In this document: positions 1 to 8,261 of the stretch, piece after piece | Layout: each line of letters starts with the position of its first letter | Position numbering within the stretch: the stretch's first letter is position 1 | Source of the DNA: Gordonia rubripertincta | GTDB lineage: Bacteria; Actinomycetota; Actinomycetes; Mycobacteriales; Mycobacteriaceae | Direction: 5' to 3' | NCBI RefSeq assembly: GCF_038024875.1 | Contig: NZ_CP136136.1 | Location: forward strand, 868,001-932,000 | DNA length: 64,000 nucleotides | Translations under genes and position numbers: made by a program | Notes under the pieces: model-generated | What the model was told of the DNA's origin: nothing | The model's database searches: none | The model's input: only the letters and a program-made list of their open reading frames with translations

Positions 1-1
1 C

Positions 2-196
2 GACATGATCTCCCCCGCGTTCCCGTCGCTGACCGATGCGCAGCGCCGCCAAATCCTGGTCGCGACCGCGCATCCCGCCGGTTACCCGCTCGACGACCAG
101 CGCCCGGGCCGCGCCTCCTGGCAGCGACTCGACCTCGTGCGGGCTTACACCGCCCAGGTGACCGTGGACGGAAACGGCGACGTCACCGTTCACTGA
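2..196 (+). CDS. C-terminal end of a gene entering from the left edge; possibly a PAP2-type phosphatase
   Basis: The frame is open from base 2 to the stop at 194-196, so only the last 64 or so residues of a longer protein are present. An ATG at base 5 is probably internal. The visible part holds the phrases AGYPLDDQRPGRASWQRLDL and TVDGNGDVTV. Similar endings are recalled from secreted PAP2/acid-phosphatase-like proteins, but no catalytic motif lies inside the window, so the family assignment is tentative. Confidence 0.4.
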   Translation, partial: DMISPAFPSLTDAQRRQILVATAHPAGYPLDDQRPGRASWQRLDLVRAYTAQVTVDGNGDVTVH

Positions 197-539
197 CGAC
201 GCTTCCCACTTCCCCTCACTGAATCGTTTGTCCCACTGCGCGTTGCGAACTCATCGCAGGCGCCATCTCGTGGTGCCGATCTGGATCAGAGTGTGTCCAG
301 TTTGCCCGAACAGCTTGACACCCGCGTAAGAATGTCGCCAGTTTTCGGGTGGTCCACGTCACACCCGAGGTGGACTCACCGCCCGTGAACTGGGCGGACG
401 GCGCCGAAGCTCACATCCAGTCCGACGACTGGGTCAACGAACTCACTCACCTTCAAGCCCCGCCGGGGCGATGTCGTCATGCCCACTTCCCGGGCTGCTT
501 CGTCGTGCCCGGAGACCATCGCCGAAAGGCAGTCGGAAC
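197..539. other. 343-bp intergenic region before the ABC operon
   Basis: No convincing gene is present. A short inverted repeat CCGCCC-GTGAACT-GGGCGG lies near 381-399 and could be a weak hairpin. A TTGACA hexamer at 315-320 has no matching -10 box at 16-19 bp, so no promoter is called. A Shine-Dalgarno-like AAAGG just upstream of 540 serves the next gene. Confidence 0.5.
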
Positions 540-1808
540 ATGCGTTTGTCGAACTCTCGAGGAGCCGGACGGCTGGCGGCGGTCGCCGTGGCCGCGGCAT
601 GCATCTTCTCCGTCGTGTCATAGAGCAGCGACGACGGCGGATCGGACGGCTCCGCCGCGGATTCCAGCGGCACCAAGGCCTCCGGCGAAGCCATCAAGGT
701 CGGATTGTTCAACCCCTCCAAGGGACCGGCGACCCAGCCCGGTGTCACCACCGGCAAGCAGGCCGCCCTGGACTACATCAACAACCAGATCGGCGGCATC
801 AACGGCCGCCCCATCGAGATCGTCGACTGCGGCATCGATCAGACCGCACCCGAGTCGACGGTGTCGTGTGCCAATCAGTTCGTCGAAGCCGGCGTGGTCG
901 CCGCGATCGACGGGTTCAACGCCGAATCCGCTGCCGCCGTACCGATCCTGACCGCGGCGAAGATCCCACTGGTCGGCCAGATCCCGTTCAGCACCATCAC
1001 CGGCGCATCGGCGGACAATCGCGTGTACTTCGGCCCGCCGCCCGCCGCGTTCCTCGTCGGCTTCATGCAGCAGCTGAAGGCCGACGGCAAGACCTCGCTC
1101 ACACTCGCGAACGCCGACCTGCCGCAGGCACATCAGGTCTTCGACGGCCTCATGAAGCCGCTCGGCGCGCAGCTCGGCATCGAGGTCAAGTCGGTCTACT
1201 ACCCACCGGCCGGACCCAACTTCACCCAACTGGCCAGCCAGCTCGCCGAGGGCAATCCGTCGGCGGCCGGCCTCATGACCGCACCCAACGACAATGTCTG
1301 CACCAAGCTCGCCCAGTCGCTGCGCTCGGTGAAGTTCGAGGGCACCATCTTCATGGCCGCCTGCACCGACTTCATCGACACCCTCGGCCAGCAGGCCGTC
1401 GGCGCCCAGACCTACTCGCCGTTCTGGCAGCCGCCCGCACTCGACTCCACCCCGGCTGAGGTCAAAGGCAACCTGGAGACCGCACAGAAGTTCATCGACG
1501 ACCAGAGCGGCACCGCCGGTTTCTACGCCTACGGCACCTTCTCCATCCTCGCCGACTTCGCGACGACCGTCGGCAACGCCGAGCTCAGCGACTACACCGG
1601 ACCGAGCATCCTCGGCGCTCTGAAGGCGGTCAAGGACTACCAGTCCTTCATCGGACCGAAGCTCAACTGCGGTAAGCCGACGAGCCCGAACTGCACCACC
1701 GAGATGCTGCTGTTCAACGTCGTCGCCGACAAGAAGACAGAACCCGCGATCGGCGGATTCATCACCCCGCTCCCGGCCGCGCTCGCCCTCATCCCGGGCG
1801 CCGCGTAA
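540..1808 (+). pseudogene. Branched-chain amino acid ABC transporter substrate-binding lipoprotein, amber stop in the signal region
   Basis: The translation from ATG 540 gives a basic n-region (MRLSNSRGAGR), a hydrophobic stretch (LAAVAVAAACIFSVVS) and then TAG at 621-623, followed in frame by SSDDGGSDGSAADSS and a complete LivK-like type-1 periplasmic binding domain (GLFNPSKGPATQPGVTTG, ALDYINNQIGGINGRPIEIV). The stop falls where the lipobox Cys is expected, so the natural start gives only 27 residues. Restart at TTG 705 would lack the signal peptide and the first strand. It is the first gene of the transporter operon. The lesion could be real, a sequencing error, or suppressed; a damaged permease follows, which favours decay. 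Confidence 0.8.
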
Positions 1809-1825
1809 GCGAGCACGACACGGTA

Positions 1826-1854
1826 GGGACGGGCCCCACTCCGGGGCCCGTCCC
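1826..1854 (+). terminator. Strong intercistronic hairpin between binding protein and permease
   Basis: A perfect 12-bp stem GGGACGGGCCCC / GGGGCCCGTCCC closes a 5-nt loop (ACTCC), 18 bases after the binding-protein stop. There is no T-tract. Such hairpins in binding-protein operons usually stabilise the upstream mRNA and lower permease expression; that role is inferred here. Confidence 0.65.
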
Positions 1855-1920
1855 ACCACCCACCCGTCCGCGCAATCCGTCCGCGTGTCCTGCGCACGCG
1901 CCGAACAAATGAGTTGCCAC

Positions 1921-3644
1921 ATGGGCCAGTTCCTCCAGTTCGCCTTCCTCGGGCTAGCCGCGGGTGCCATCTACTCGGTCCTCGCCTCGTCCTTGGTCGG
2001 CATCTACGCCGCCACCGGCATCATCAACTTCCCCCAGGGCGCGATCGGTCTCTACTCGGTCTATCTCGTCGCCGCGTTGCGCACCGACGGCAGCCTCGTC
2101 CTGCCCATCGGCACGCTGAGTCTCGGCAGCGAGGACAACCCCACGTCGATGGAACTCGCACTGGTCCTCGGCGTCGTCAGTGCGGTGATCTGGGCGCTGC
2201 TCGCCCACGTCCTCGTCTTCCGCCCCCTACGACACGCCCCCGTGCTGGCACAGGTTGTCGCATCCGTCGGCCTCATGCTGTTCCTGCAGGCTCTCGTCCA
2301 GCTGCGCTTCGACACGGAAAACCTCTTTGCGCAGTCGATCCTGCCCGAGGACACCGTGGACATCGCCGGTGCCGTCGTCAACGTCTCCGACCTGGTCCTC
2401 GCCGGTGTCGCCATCGCGGTGTCCCTGTTGCTGTGGGCCTACTTCCGTCTCACCACACTCGGTGTCGCGACGCGCGCCGGCTCCGAGGACGAACTGGCCG
2501 CCCGTCTGTCCGGCTACTCCCCCGACCGCCTCGCCGCCATCGTGTGGGCCATCACCGGCGCAGCCACCGGTCTCATCGTCGTGCTGGCCTCGTTCACCAT
2601 CGGCCTGACCGTCACCAGCTACACCTTCTTCGTCATCCCGGCGCTGGCGGTCGCCCTCGTCGGCCGGCTCACCTCCTTCGGGATCGCCCGCGCGGCGGGA
2701 CTTGTGCTCGGCGCCTTCCAGTCGGTCATCTCGTGGCTCGCCACCAGGACCTGGTGGCCGGAGTGGGCGCAGGCCGGGTTCGGCGACGCCGTGCCCTTCC
2801 TCATCGTGGTGGTCGCGCTCTTCCTTCTCGGCGGACGTATCCCGTCGCGCGGATCGCTCGGCGAGGTTCGCATGCCGGCTGTGCGCATACCCCGCATCCG
2901 GGTCGTCCCCACGGTGGCGATCATCGCGGCCGTTGTGATCGCCATCCTGCTCACCTCCGGCACCTGGCGCTTCGGCGTGGTCACCTCGGTGATCCTCTCG
3001 CTCATCGCGCTCTCGCTGGTCCTGCTGACCGGTTACCTCGGCCAGATCTCGCTGGCGTCCATGGCTTTTGCCGGTGCTGCCGGTTTCGCGCTGTCAAAAC
3101 TGACCACCAACTGGAATGTGCCGTTCCCGTTCAGCATGCTGTTCGCCGCGCTGATCGCGACGGGGCTCGGAGTGCTGGTCGGCGTCCCGGCGCTCCGTAT
3201 CCGCGGCGCACAGCTCGCCGTGGTGACCCTGGCTGCGGCACTGGCGATCCAGAGCTTCGTGTTCAACAATCCGGCCATCACCGCATACGAGGGCAACATG
3301 ATCGCCGACCCGACGCTCTTCGGCATAGATCTCGGTGTGCGCGACGGCACCAACCTCGTCACCCTGCGGTTCGCACTGATGGTCCTCGTCGTCGTCGCGA
3401 TCGCCACCCTCGTGGTCCTGCGGTTCATGGGCGGCTCGACCGGCCGCGCCTTCCTCGCGGTCCGTTCCAACGAGCGCGCCGCCGCATCGGTCGGGATCAA
3501 CGTCGCCGCAACCAAACTCCTCGGTTTCGCCCTCTCGGCCTTCCTCGCCGGCATCGGGGGTGCCTCATCGGCTACAGCCGCGGCCAGCTCTCGGCCGGCT
3601 CGTTCACCGTCATGATCGGCCTGACCCTGCTGGCGATGACCTAT
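1921..3644 (+). pseudogene. Fused LivH-LivM branched-chain ABC permease, 5' part: frameshifted and IS-interrupted
   Basis: From ATG 1921 (alternative starts ATG 1909, GTG 1885) the protein begins MGQFLQFAFLGLAAGAIYSV and has LivH-like helices over about residues 1-300, then a LivM-like domain (ILSLIALSLVLLTGYLGQIS, LASMAFAGAAGFAL). At a run of five G (3556-3560) the frame is lost: one added G restores GGCLIGYSRGQLSAGSFTV and the sequence then runs to MTY, where an IS630 element enters at 3645. The 3' remainder resumes after 4774. LivH and LivM are normally separate proteins; fusion is known in actinobacteria. As it stands no full permease can be made. Confidence 0.85.
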
Positions 3645-4732
3645 TGTCCTGAGTCATTAATTCGTGTGCAGTAGTGGGCGATGGAGTCGAGGATCTGGTC
3701 AGCGGTCTTGACCCACACGTAGGGGCGGGGGTTGTCGTTCCAGGTCTCGATCCACGCTCTGATGTCGGCATTGAGTGCTCGTACGGTGCGATGGGTGGAG
3801 CGTTGGAGTTTCTTGGTGGTCAGTTCGGCGAACCAGCGTTCGACGAGGTTCATCCAGGATGAGCTGGTGGGAGTGAAGTGGACAACAAACCGCGGGTGCG
3901 CGGTCAGCCATCGCTTGACCGCGGGTGTCTTGTGGGTGGAGGCATTGTCCATGACCAGGTGGACGTCGAGCTCGTCGGGTACCTCGGCGTCGATCTTGCG
4001 GAGGAATCCGATGAATTCCGTTGCGCGATGCCGTGAGTGAAGCGAACCGATGACTTTGCCCGACGCGATGTCCAACGCCGCGTACAGGCTGGAGGTGCCG
4101 TTGCGCACGTAGTCGTGGCTGGCCCGTTGCGGGGTGCCCGGGAGCATGGGAAAGATCGGCTGGGTGCGATCGAGCGCTTGGATCTGGGTCTTCTCGTCAA
4201 CGCAGAGCACCAGGGCACGTTCGGGTGGGTTCATGTAGAGCCCGACGACGTCGCGGACCTTCTCGGTGAACATGGGATCTTTCGACAGCTTCCACGAATC
4301 CTGTTTGTGTGGAGCCAATCCGAACGCTCTCCATACACGCGACACGGTTGACTGTGACATGTCGAGATGCTCGGCCATCGCCCGCGTCGACCAGTGTGTC
4401 GCATTCGTCGGAGTGGTCTCGAGAGTCGCGGTGATCAAGTTTTTGATCTGCTCGTCGTCGACGGTGCGAGGTCGCCCAGGCCGGGGTTCGTCGAGCAACC
4501 CCTCGCAGCGGTGCTCGACGAACCGGCCTCGCCAGCGCCGCACGGTACCTCGGTTGAGGCCGAGTCGTTGTGCCACTTCAGTATTCGAACCGCCATCAGC
4601 GGCGGCGAGAACGATTCGTGAGCGCATCGCCAAACCCGAGGCCGTCGTTCGCCGACGCGCCCACCCTTCGAGCTCACGGCGCTCGTCATCAGTCAGAACA
4701 ATATCCACTGCTCGCGGACCCCGGGTTGCCAT
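3641..4732 (-). CDS. IS630-family transposase
   Basis: The 363-aa product has an N-terminal helix-turn-helix region (about 15-90; EVAQRLGLNRGTVRRWRGRF) and a second one near 110-145, then a DDE catalytic core: first Asp in LVLCVDEKTQIQALDR, second in HLVMDNASTHKT, and Glu in NLVERWFAELTTKKL. It fills almost the whole element, on the strand opposite to the disrupted permease. The reading frame runs out through the terminal repeat, and its TAG stop (complement of 3641-3643) lies in the flanking target copy rather than inside the element. The start ATG at 4732 gives a normal family length, and the gene appears intact. Confidence 0.93.
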   Translation of the reverse strand: MATRGPRAVDIVLTDDERRELEGWARRRTTASGLAMRSRIVLAAADGGSNTEVAQRLGLNRGTVRRWRGRFVEHRCEGLLDEPRPGRPRTVDDEQIKNLITATLETTPTNATHWSTRAMAEHLDMSQSTVSRVWRAFGLAPHKQDSWKLSKDPMFTEKVRDVVGLYMNPPERALVLCVDEKTQIQALDRTQPIFPMLPGTPQRASHDYVRNGTSSLYAALDIASGKVIGSLHSRHRATEFIGFLRKIDAEVPDELDVHLVMDNASTHKTPAVKRWLTAHPRFVVHFTPTSSSWMNLVERWFAELTTKKLQRSTHRTVRALNADIRAWIETWNDNPRPYVWVKTADQILDSIAHYCTRINDSGQ

Positions 4733-4774
4733 TCCCTAGCCTAACAACCGAACGGAAATTAATGACTCAGGACA
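3645..4774. mobile_element. IS630-family insertion sequence, 1130 bp, inserted in the permease gene
   Basis: The ends are perfect 18-bp inverted repeats (TGTCCTGAGTCATTAATT at the left, its complement at the right), after which similarity fades. CTAT is present on both sides (3641-3644 and 4775-4778), and removing the element plus one copy rejoins ATG ACC TAT GTC GGC, i.e. MTYVGG of the permease. IS630/Tc1-type elements insert at TA, which lies within the CTAT repeat. Complete ends and an intact transposase suggest a recent event. Confidence 0.93.
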
Positions 4775-5066
4775 CTATGTCGGCGGCATCACCTCGTTTG
4801 CCGGCGCCGTCATCGCAGGCATCATCGGACCGCTCGGGGTCGGTTATGTGTTCCTCACCCAGACACTGAGTTTCGGCGAGTACTACGAACTCATCGCCGC
4901 GGGAAGCCTCCTGTTGATGGCGGTGATGAACCCCGTCGGCGTGGCCGGCGCGCCGTCGGAACTCGGTGACCGCATCCGGGCCCTTCGGCACCGCCGAGAA
5001 CCGGAGCCGAAACCCGAGGCGCCCGGTACTGCGGCGCAGAGTGCAGAGGCAGGTACACGTGTCTGA
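4775..5066 (+). pseudogene. 3' part of the fused LivH-LivM permease beyond the IS element
   Basis: Reading in the frame of TAT (3642-3644), the sequence after the second target copy continues VGGITSFAGAVIAGIIGPLG and ends with the last membrane helix (GSLLLMAVMNPVGVAGAPSE) and a charged Pro/Glu tail, TGA at 5064-5066. This is the normal LivM carboxyl end, cut off from its 5' part by the IS. It overlaps the start of the LivG gene by 8 bp, the expected translational coupling of the ancestral operon. Confidence 0.85.
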
Positions 5067-5928
5067 GGCGACGGTCCCGGAACGGACCACCCTGCTCCAC
5101 ACCGGTGGGCTCTCCGTCCGCTACGGCGGTGTCAGCGCCAACTCCGACGTCGACATCACGGTCGGCGCCGAAGAGATCGTCGGCCTGATCGGCCCCAACG
5201 GTGCGGGCAAGACCACTTTCGTCGACGCCGTCACCGGCTTCACCAAGGCCACCGGCACCGTCTCGCTGGCCGGTGAGCGCCTCGAGAAGGCCTCGCCGCA
5301 CCGTCGGCGGCGGGCGGGAATGGCACGCACCTGGCAGGCCGGCGAGCTGTTCACCGACCTCAGCGTCTCCCAGAACCTAGCCGTCGCCGTCCAGCCCGTC
5401 GGCCTGCGCGCGATGTTGTCGGACGTGATCAACGGCTCGCGGCCGCCCGCCGAGACCATCGACCACGCACTCGATCTCGTCGGTCTGCGCGACGCCGCCG
5501 ATCAGCTTCCCGGCGAACTCACCCTGGGACAACAGAAGCTGGTGGGGGTGGCCCGGGCCCTGGTCGGCGGGACCCGACTCGTCCTGCTCGACGAGCCCGC
5601 GGCCGGCCTCGACACCCATGAGAGCCGCGACTTCGGTGCCGAACTGCGGCGCATCGCCGCCACCGGCATCGGCATACTTCTCATCGACCACGACATGTCG
5701 CTGGTCCTCGACGTCTGCGACCGCCTTTACGTGCTCGACTTCGGGAAGGTCATCGCCAGCGGCACACCCGCCGCCATCCAGGACGACCCGGCGGTGATCT
5801 CCGCGTACCTGGGCAGCCCGGAGGTGGACCCGGATGCGGTCGCCGAGCGCGACACAACCGAGTCATCCGGCGAATCACCGGATCTCGCAACCGGAACCGG
5901 ACCGACCACACCTGAGGAGAACCGATGA
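5059..5928 (+). CDS. livG: Branched-chain amino acid ABC transporter ATPase LivG
   Basis: ATPase subunit that would energise the adjacent LivH-LivM permease at the cytoplasmic membrane. Visible motifs are Walker A (GPNGAGKTT), signature LTLGQQKLV in place of LSGGQ, Walker B LVLLDEPAAGL, and switch His in LIDHDMSLV; the typical LivG segment RRRRAGMARTWQAGELF is present. GTG 5059 is chosen because it overlaps the permease stop and follows a purine-rich AGAGGCAGG; GTG 5041 is also in frame. A hydrophilic tail of about 40 residues follows the domain. The protein is intact, but its permease is broken and the upstream IS is likely polar, so it may be an orphan. Confidence 0.88.
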   Translation: MSEATVPERTTLLHTGGLSVRYGGVSANSDVDITVGAEEIVGLIGPNGAGKTTFVDAVTGFTKATGTVSLAGERLEKASPHRRRRAGMARTWQAGELFTDLSVSQNLAVAVQPVGLRAMLSDVINGSRPPAETIDHALDLVGLRDAADQLPGELTLGQQKLVGVARALVGGTRLVLLDEPAAGLDTHESRDFGAELRRIAATGIGILLIDHDMSLVLDVCDRLYVLDFGKVIASGTPAAIQDDPAVISAYLGSPEVDPDAVAERDTTESSGESPDLATGTGPTTPEENR

Positions 5929-6671
5929 GCACGACGATCGACGCCTCCTCGGCGTCCCCTGTCCTCGAACTCGACGACATCACCGTCGGCTACGGCGGGG
6001 TGCCCGCCGTACGCGGCCTGAGTGCCTCGGTGCGCGCCGGAGAGATCCTGGCGCTGCTCGGCCCCAACGGAGCAGGCAAGACGACCACGCTGCTCGCCAC
6101 CGTCGGCGCCCTACCGCTGATATCGGGCACCGTCACCGCGCTCGGGGAGCCGATCGACCATCACATCGAACGCAACGCCCGCCGCGGCGTGACCCTGGTC
6201 CCCGACACCCGCGGCCTCTTCCACAAGCTGTCGGTCTCGGACAACCTGCGACTTGCCAAGCACAAGAACGGAACCGAACTCGACACGGTCTTCGGGTACT
6301 TCCCGAAACTGAAGACCATGCGCTCGCGGCAGTGCGGCAACCTGTCCGGCGGCGAGCAGCAGATGCTCGCCCTGGCCAAGGCACTCCTCGCGCGCCCGCG
6401 CGTTCTGCTCATCGACGAGATGAGTCTCGGACTGTCTCCGGTCGCCGTGCAGGATCTGCTCCCGCGACTACGCTCGTTCGCCGACGAGCACCGGATGGCG
6501 GTGGTCCTCGTCGAGCAAGACATCGACCTCGCCCTCGGGATCGCGGACTCGGCGATCATCCTCCATCACGGCCGGGTGGCCCTGTCGGCGAGCGCCGCCG
6601 ATCTGCGCAGCCGACGAGACCTGGTGGAGGCCGCGTACTTCGGCCGCACCATCTCCGAGCAGGCCTCCTGA
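5925..6671 (+). CDS. livF: Branched-chain amino acid ABC transporter ATPase LivF
   Basis: The second ATPase of the LivFGHM-type importer. It shows Walker A GPNGAGKTTT, Q-loop region TLVPDTRGLFHKLSVSDNLR, signature LSGGEQQM, Walker B VLLIDEMSLGL (Glu-Met instead of the usual Glu-Pro) and switch region LVEQDIDLAL, where the LivF family has Gln rather than His. At 248 aa it is normal LivF length. Its ATG overlaps the livG stop by 4 bp (ATGA), so it is translationally coupled. Confidence 0.9.
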   Translation: MSTTIDASSASPVLELDDITVGYGGVPAVRGLSASVRAGEILALLGPNGAGKTTTLLATVGALPLISGTVTALGEPIDHHIERNARRGVTLVPDTRGLFHKLSVSDNLRLAKHKNGTELDTVFGYFPKLKTMRSRQCGNLSGGEQQMLALAKALLARPRVLLIDEMSLGLSPVAVQDLLPRLRSFADEHRMAVVLVEQDIDLALGIADSAIILHHGRVALSASAADLRSRRDLVEAAYFGRTISEQAS

Positions 6672-6714
6672 GACCGGTCACGACGAACGCGACCACGACG
6701 AACCCGGGGACGAT

Positions 6715-7425
6715 GTGGCCACCGCCGACGATCCGCACACCGACGATCGATCTGCACCGGGGACCGAGCGGTCCCCCGAGGGACGGGCCGGGCACGAACG
6801 CCCGGCCCGCAGCACCAGGAATCGCCCGACCGACGAGCAACTGCTCGATGCCGCCTGCGAGGTGATCGCCGAGGTGGGTGCCGACCGCGCGACGATGACC
6901 GCGATCGCCGAACGCGGTGGCACCACCCGGGTGACGCTCTACGCACACTTCGGGTCCCGCGATGATCTCGTCGCCCGCGTGATCAACCGCGAACTCGACA
7001 CGTTCACCTCGTTCATGTTCCGCGTCTATGACGAGAGCGAGGACATGCCCTACGGGGCGCGGGCGCGGTACTCGGTACAGTGCCTCTTCGACTACGCCCG
7101 GAACCATCCTGCGGGCCTGCGGGTCCTCATGGGACACAGCGAGGGCCACGGCAATCGGCGCCTGTACGCCGCTCTCGAACCGAGGATCGCCGCACGGCTG
7201 CGCAAGAACTACGCCGACAGCGGCGCCGGGATCGCCGCCAGCGCGGACACCCTCGCGTCGCTGCTGCTCGGCATGAGCCTCGACGTCGCGCATCGTGCGC
7301 TCATCGTCGACGGCGCCGGCATCGACGAGGCCTGCGACCTCGCCATCACCGCCACCATGGCCGTGCTCCGCGACGTCCGGCCGGAACAGCTCCAGGCACT
7401 CGACGCGTCGCTCGAAGAACGCTGA
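6715..7425 (+). CDS. TetR-family transcriptional regulator
   Basis: The 236-aa protein has a disordered charged N-terminus (about 1-35), then a TetR DNA-binding domain (about 38-85) with the helix-turn-helix AIAERGGTTRVTLYAHFGSR, followed by a helical ligand domain. The GTG at 6715 follows GGGGA; an overlapping ATG at 6713 is out of frame. It lies 43 bp after livF on the same strand and probably regulates the transporter operon. The ligand is unknown. The gene itself is undamaged. Confidence 0.85.
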   Translation: MATADDPHTDDRSAPGTERSPEGRAGHERPARSTRNRPTDEQLLDAACEVIAEVGADRATMTAIAERGGTTRVTLYAHFGSRDDLVARVINRELDTFTSFMFRVYDESEDMPYGARARYSVQCLFDYARNHPAGLRVLMGHSEGHGNRRLYAALEPRIAARLRKNYADSGAGIAASADTLASLLLGMSLDVAHRALIVDGAGIDEACDLAITATMAVLRDVRPEQLQALDASLEER

Positions 7426-7612
7426 CACCCTGCCGGAGACCTCTGCCCGGTGTAGCTCCGTCCAAGGCGACCCGAGACGGTCCAAGACCCGGACAAGTCG
7501 ACCCCAAGTTCCCCACAAGCGGACCGGGCGATTCTTTCTCCTGTCACAGAAACCCCCGCGGTCGAACCGCCTCCGGCACCCCGGACGTCGACCGCCCAGG
7601 AGAGGAAACCGC

Positions 7613-8261
7613 ATGTCCCGCCCGCAGAACACCCAGCCCGGCACCGATCACCCCGAGACCGCGCAGATGAACCACGCGCAGATCGGCCCCGTTCCCGGCC
7701 CCCGCCGACCGCTGTGGCAGATCGGCCGACGCGCCACCGTCATCGTCGCCTGTCTAGGCTTCAGCGCCCTCGCGGCCTGCAGCTTCAGCATCGGCACCCC
7801 AGACCGTCGAGGAGGCCTCCGACATCGACGTCGGCGAGTGCCTGCAGATCGGCGAGGAGGCCGGCGAGGGAAAGGTCAAGGCCACCAAGGAGGACTGCGA
7901 GGGCACCGAGGGCCTCACCTTCTTCGCGGCCGACAAGGTGGGGTCCGACTCGGAATGCACCGCCGACTTCACGTCGACCCTCACCTTCTCCGGCGGCGAC
8001 CAGAAGCTCTGCATGACACCGAACTTCGCGACCGACACCTGCTACCAGATCCCACTCAACGGCGGAAAGCTCGCAGACTACCGCGAGGTCGAATGCAGCG
8101 CCTCCCCGGTGGAGAGCACGGTCATCGCCAAGACGGTCAGCCGGGGTGACGGATCGATCAGCTGCCCGGACGACCAGACGAAGTGGACCTTCACGCAGCC
8201 CGCCTCGATCGGCTACTGCCTGACCGAGGACGTCACCGCTGCAGGCGCATTCGGCGGCTGA
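7613..8261 (+). pseudogene. LppU-like lipoprotein with a C-run frameshift
   Basis: ATG 7613 follows a strong AGGAGAGGAA. The first frame gives a cytoplasmic lead, basic patch, hydrophobic helix and lipobox ALAAC, then FSIGT. At CCCC 7797-7800 the frame changes: dropping one C gives GTQTVEEASDIDVGECLQIG, which continues to the stop at 8261 with a Cys-rich domain (ECLQIG, KEDCEG, SECTADF, KLCMTPNF, TCYQIPL, VECSAS, SISCPDD, IGYCLTED). Cys spacing and the GYC ending match the LppU/SCO3897-type protein at 55409-56125. Function is unknown. As written, the product would be a lipoprotein stub with an unrelated tail; a sequencing error is possible. Confidence 0.75.

Noticed and set aside
315..343. 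TTGACA as a promoter for the ABC operon
   Set aside because: No acceptable -10 hexamer lies at the right distance, and the gene begins 200 bp downstream.
618..1970. A 450-codon open frame on the minus strand
   Set aside because: It mirrors the binding-protein gene; the translation is Gly/Arg/Glu-rich low complexity with no domain, as expected of antisense frames in GC-rich DNA.
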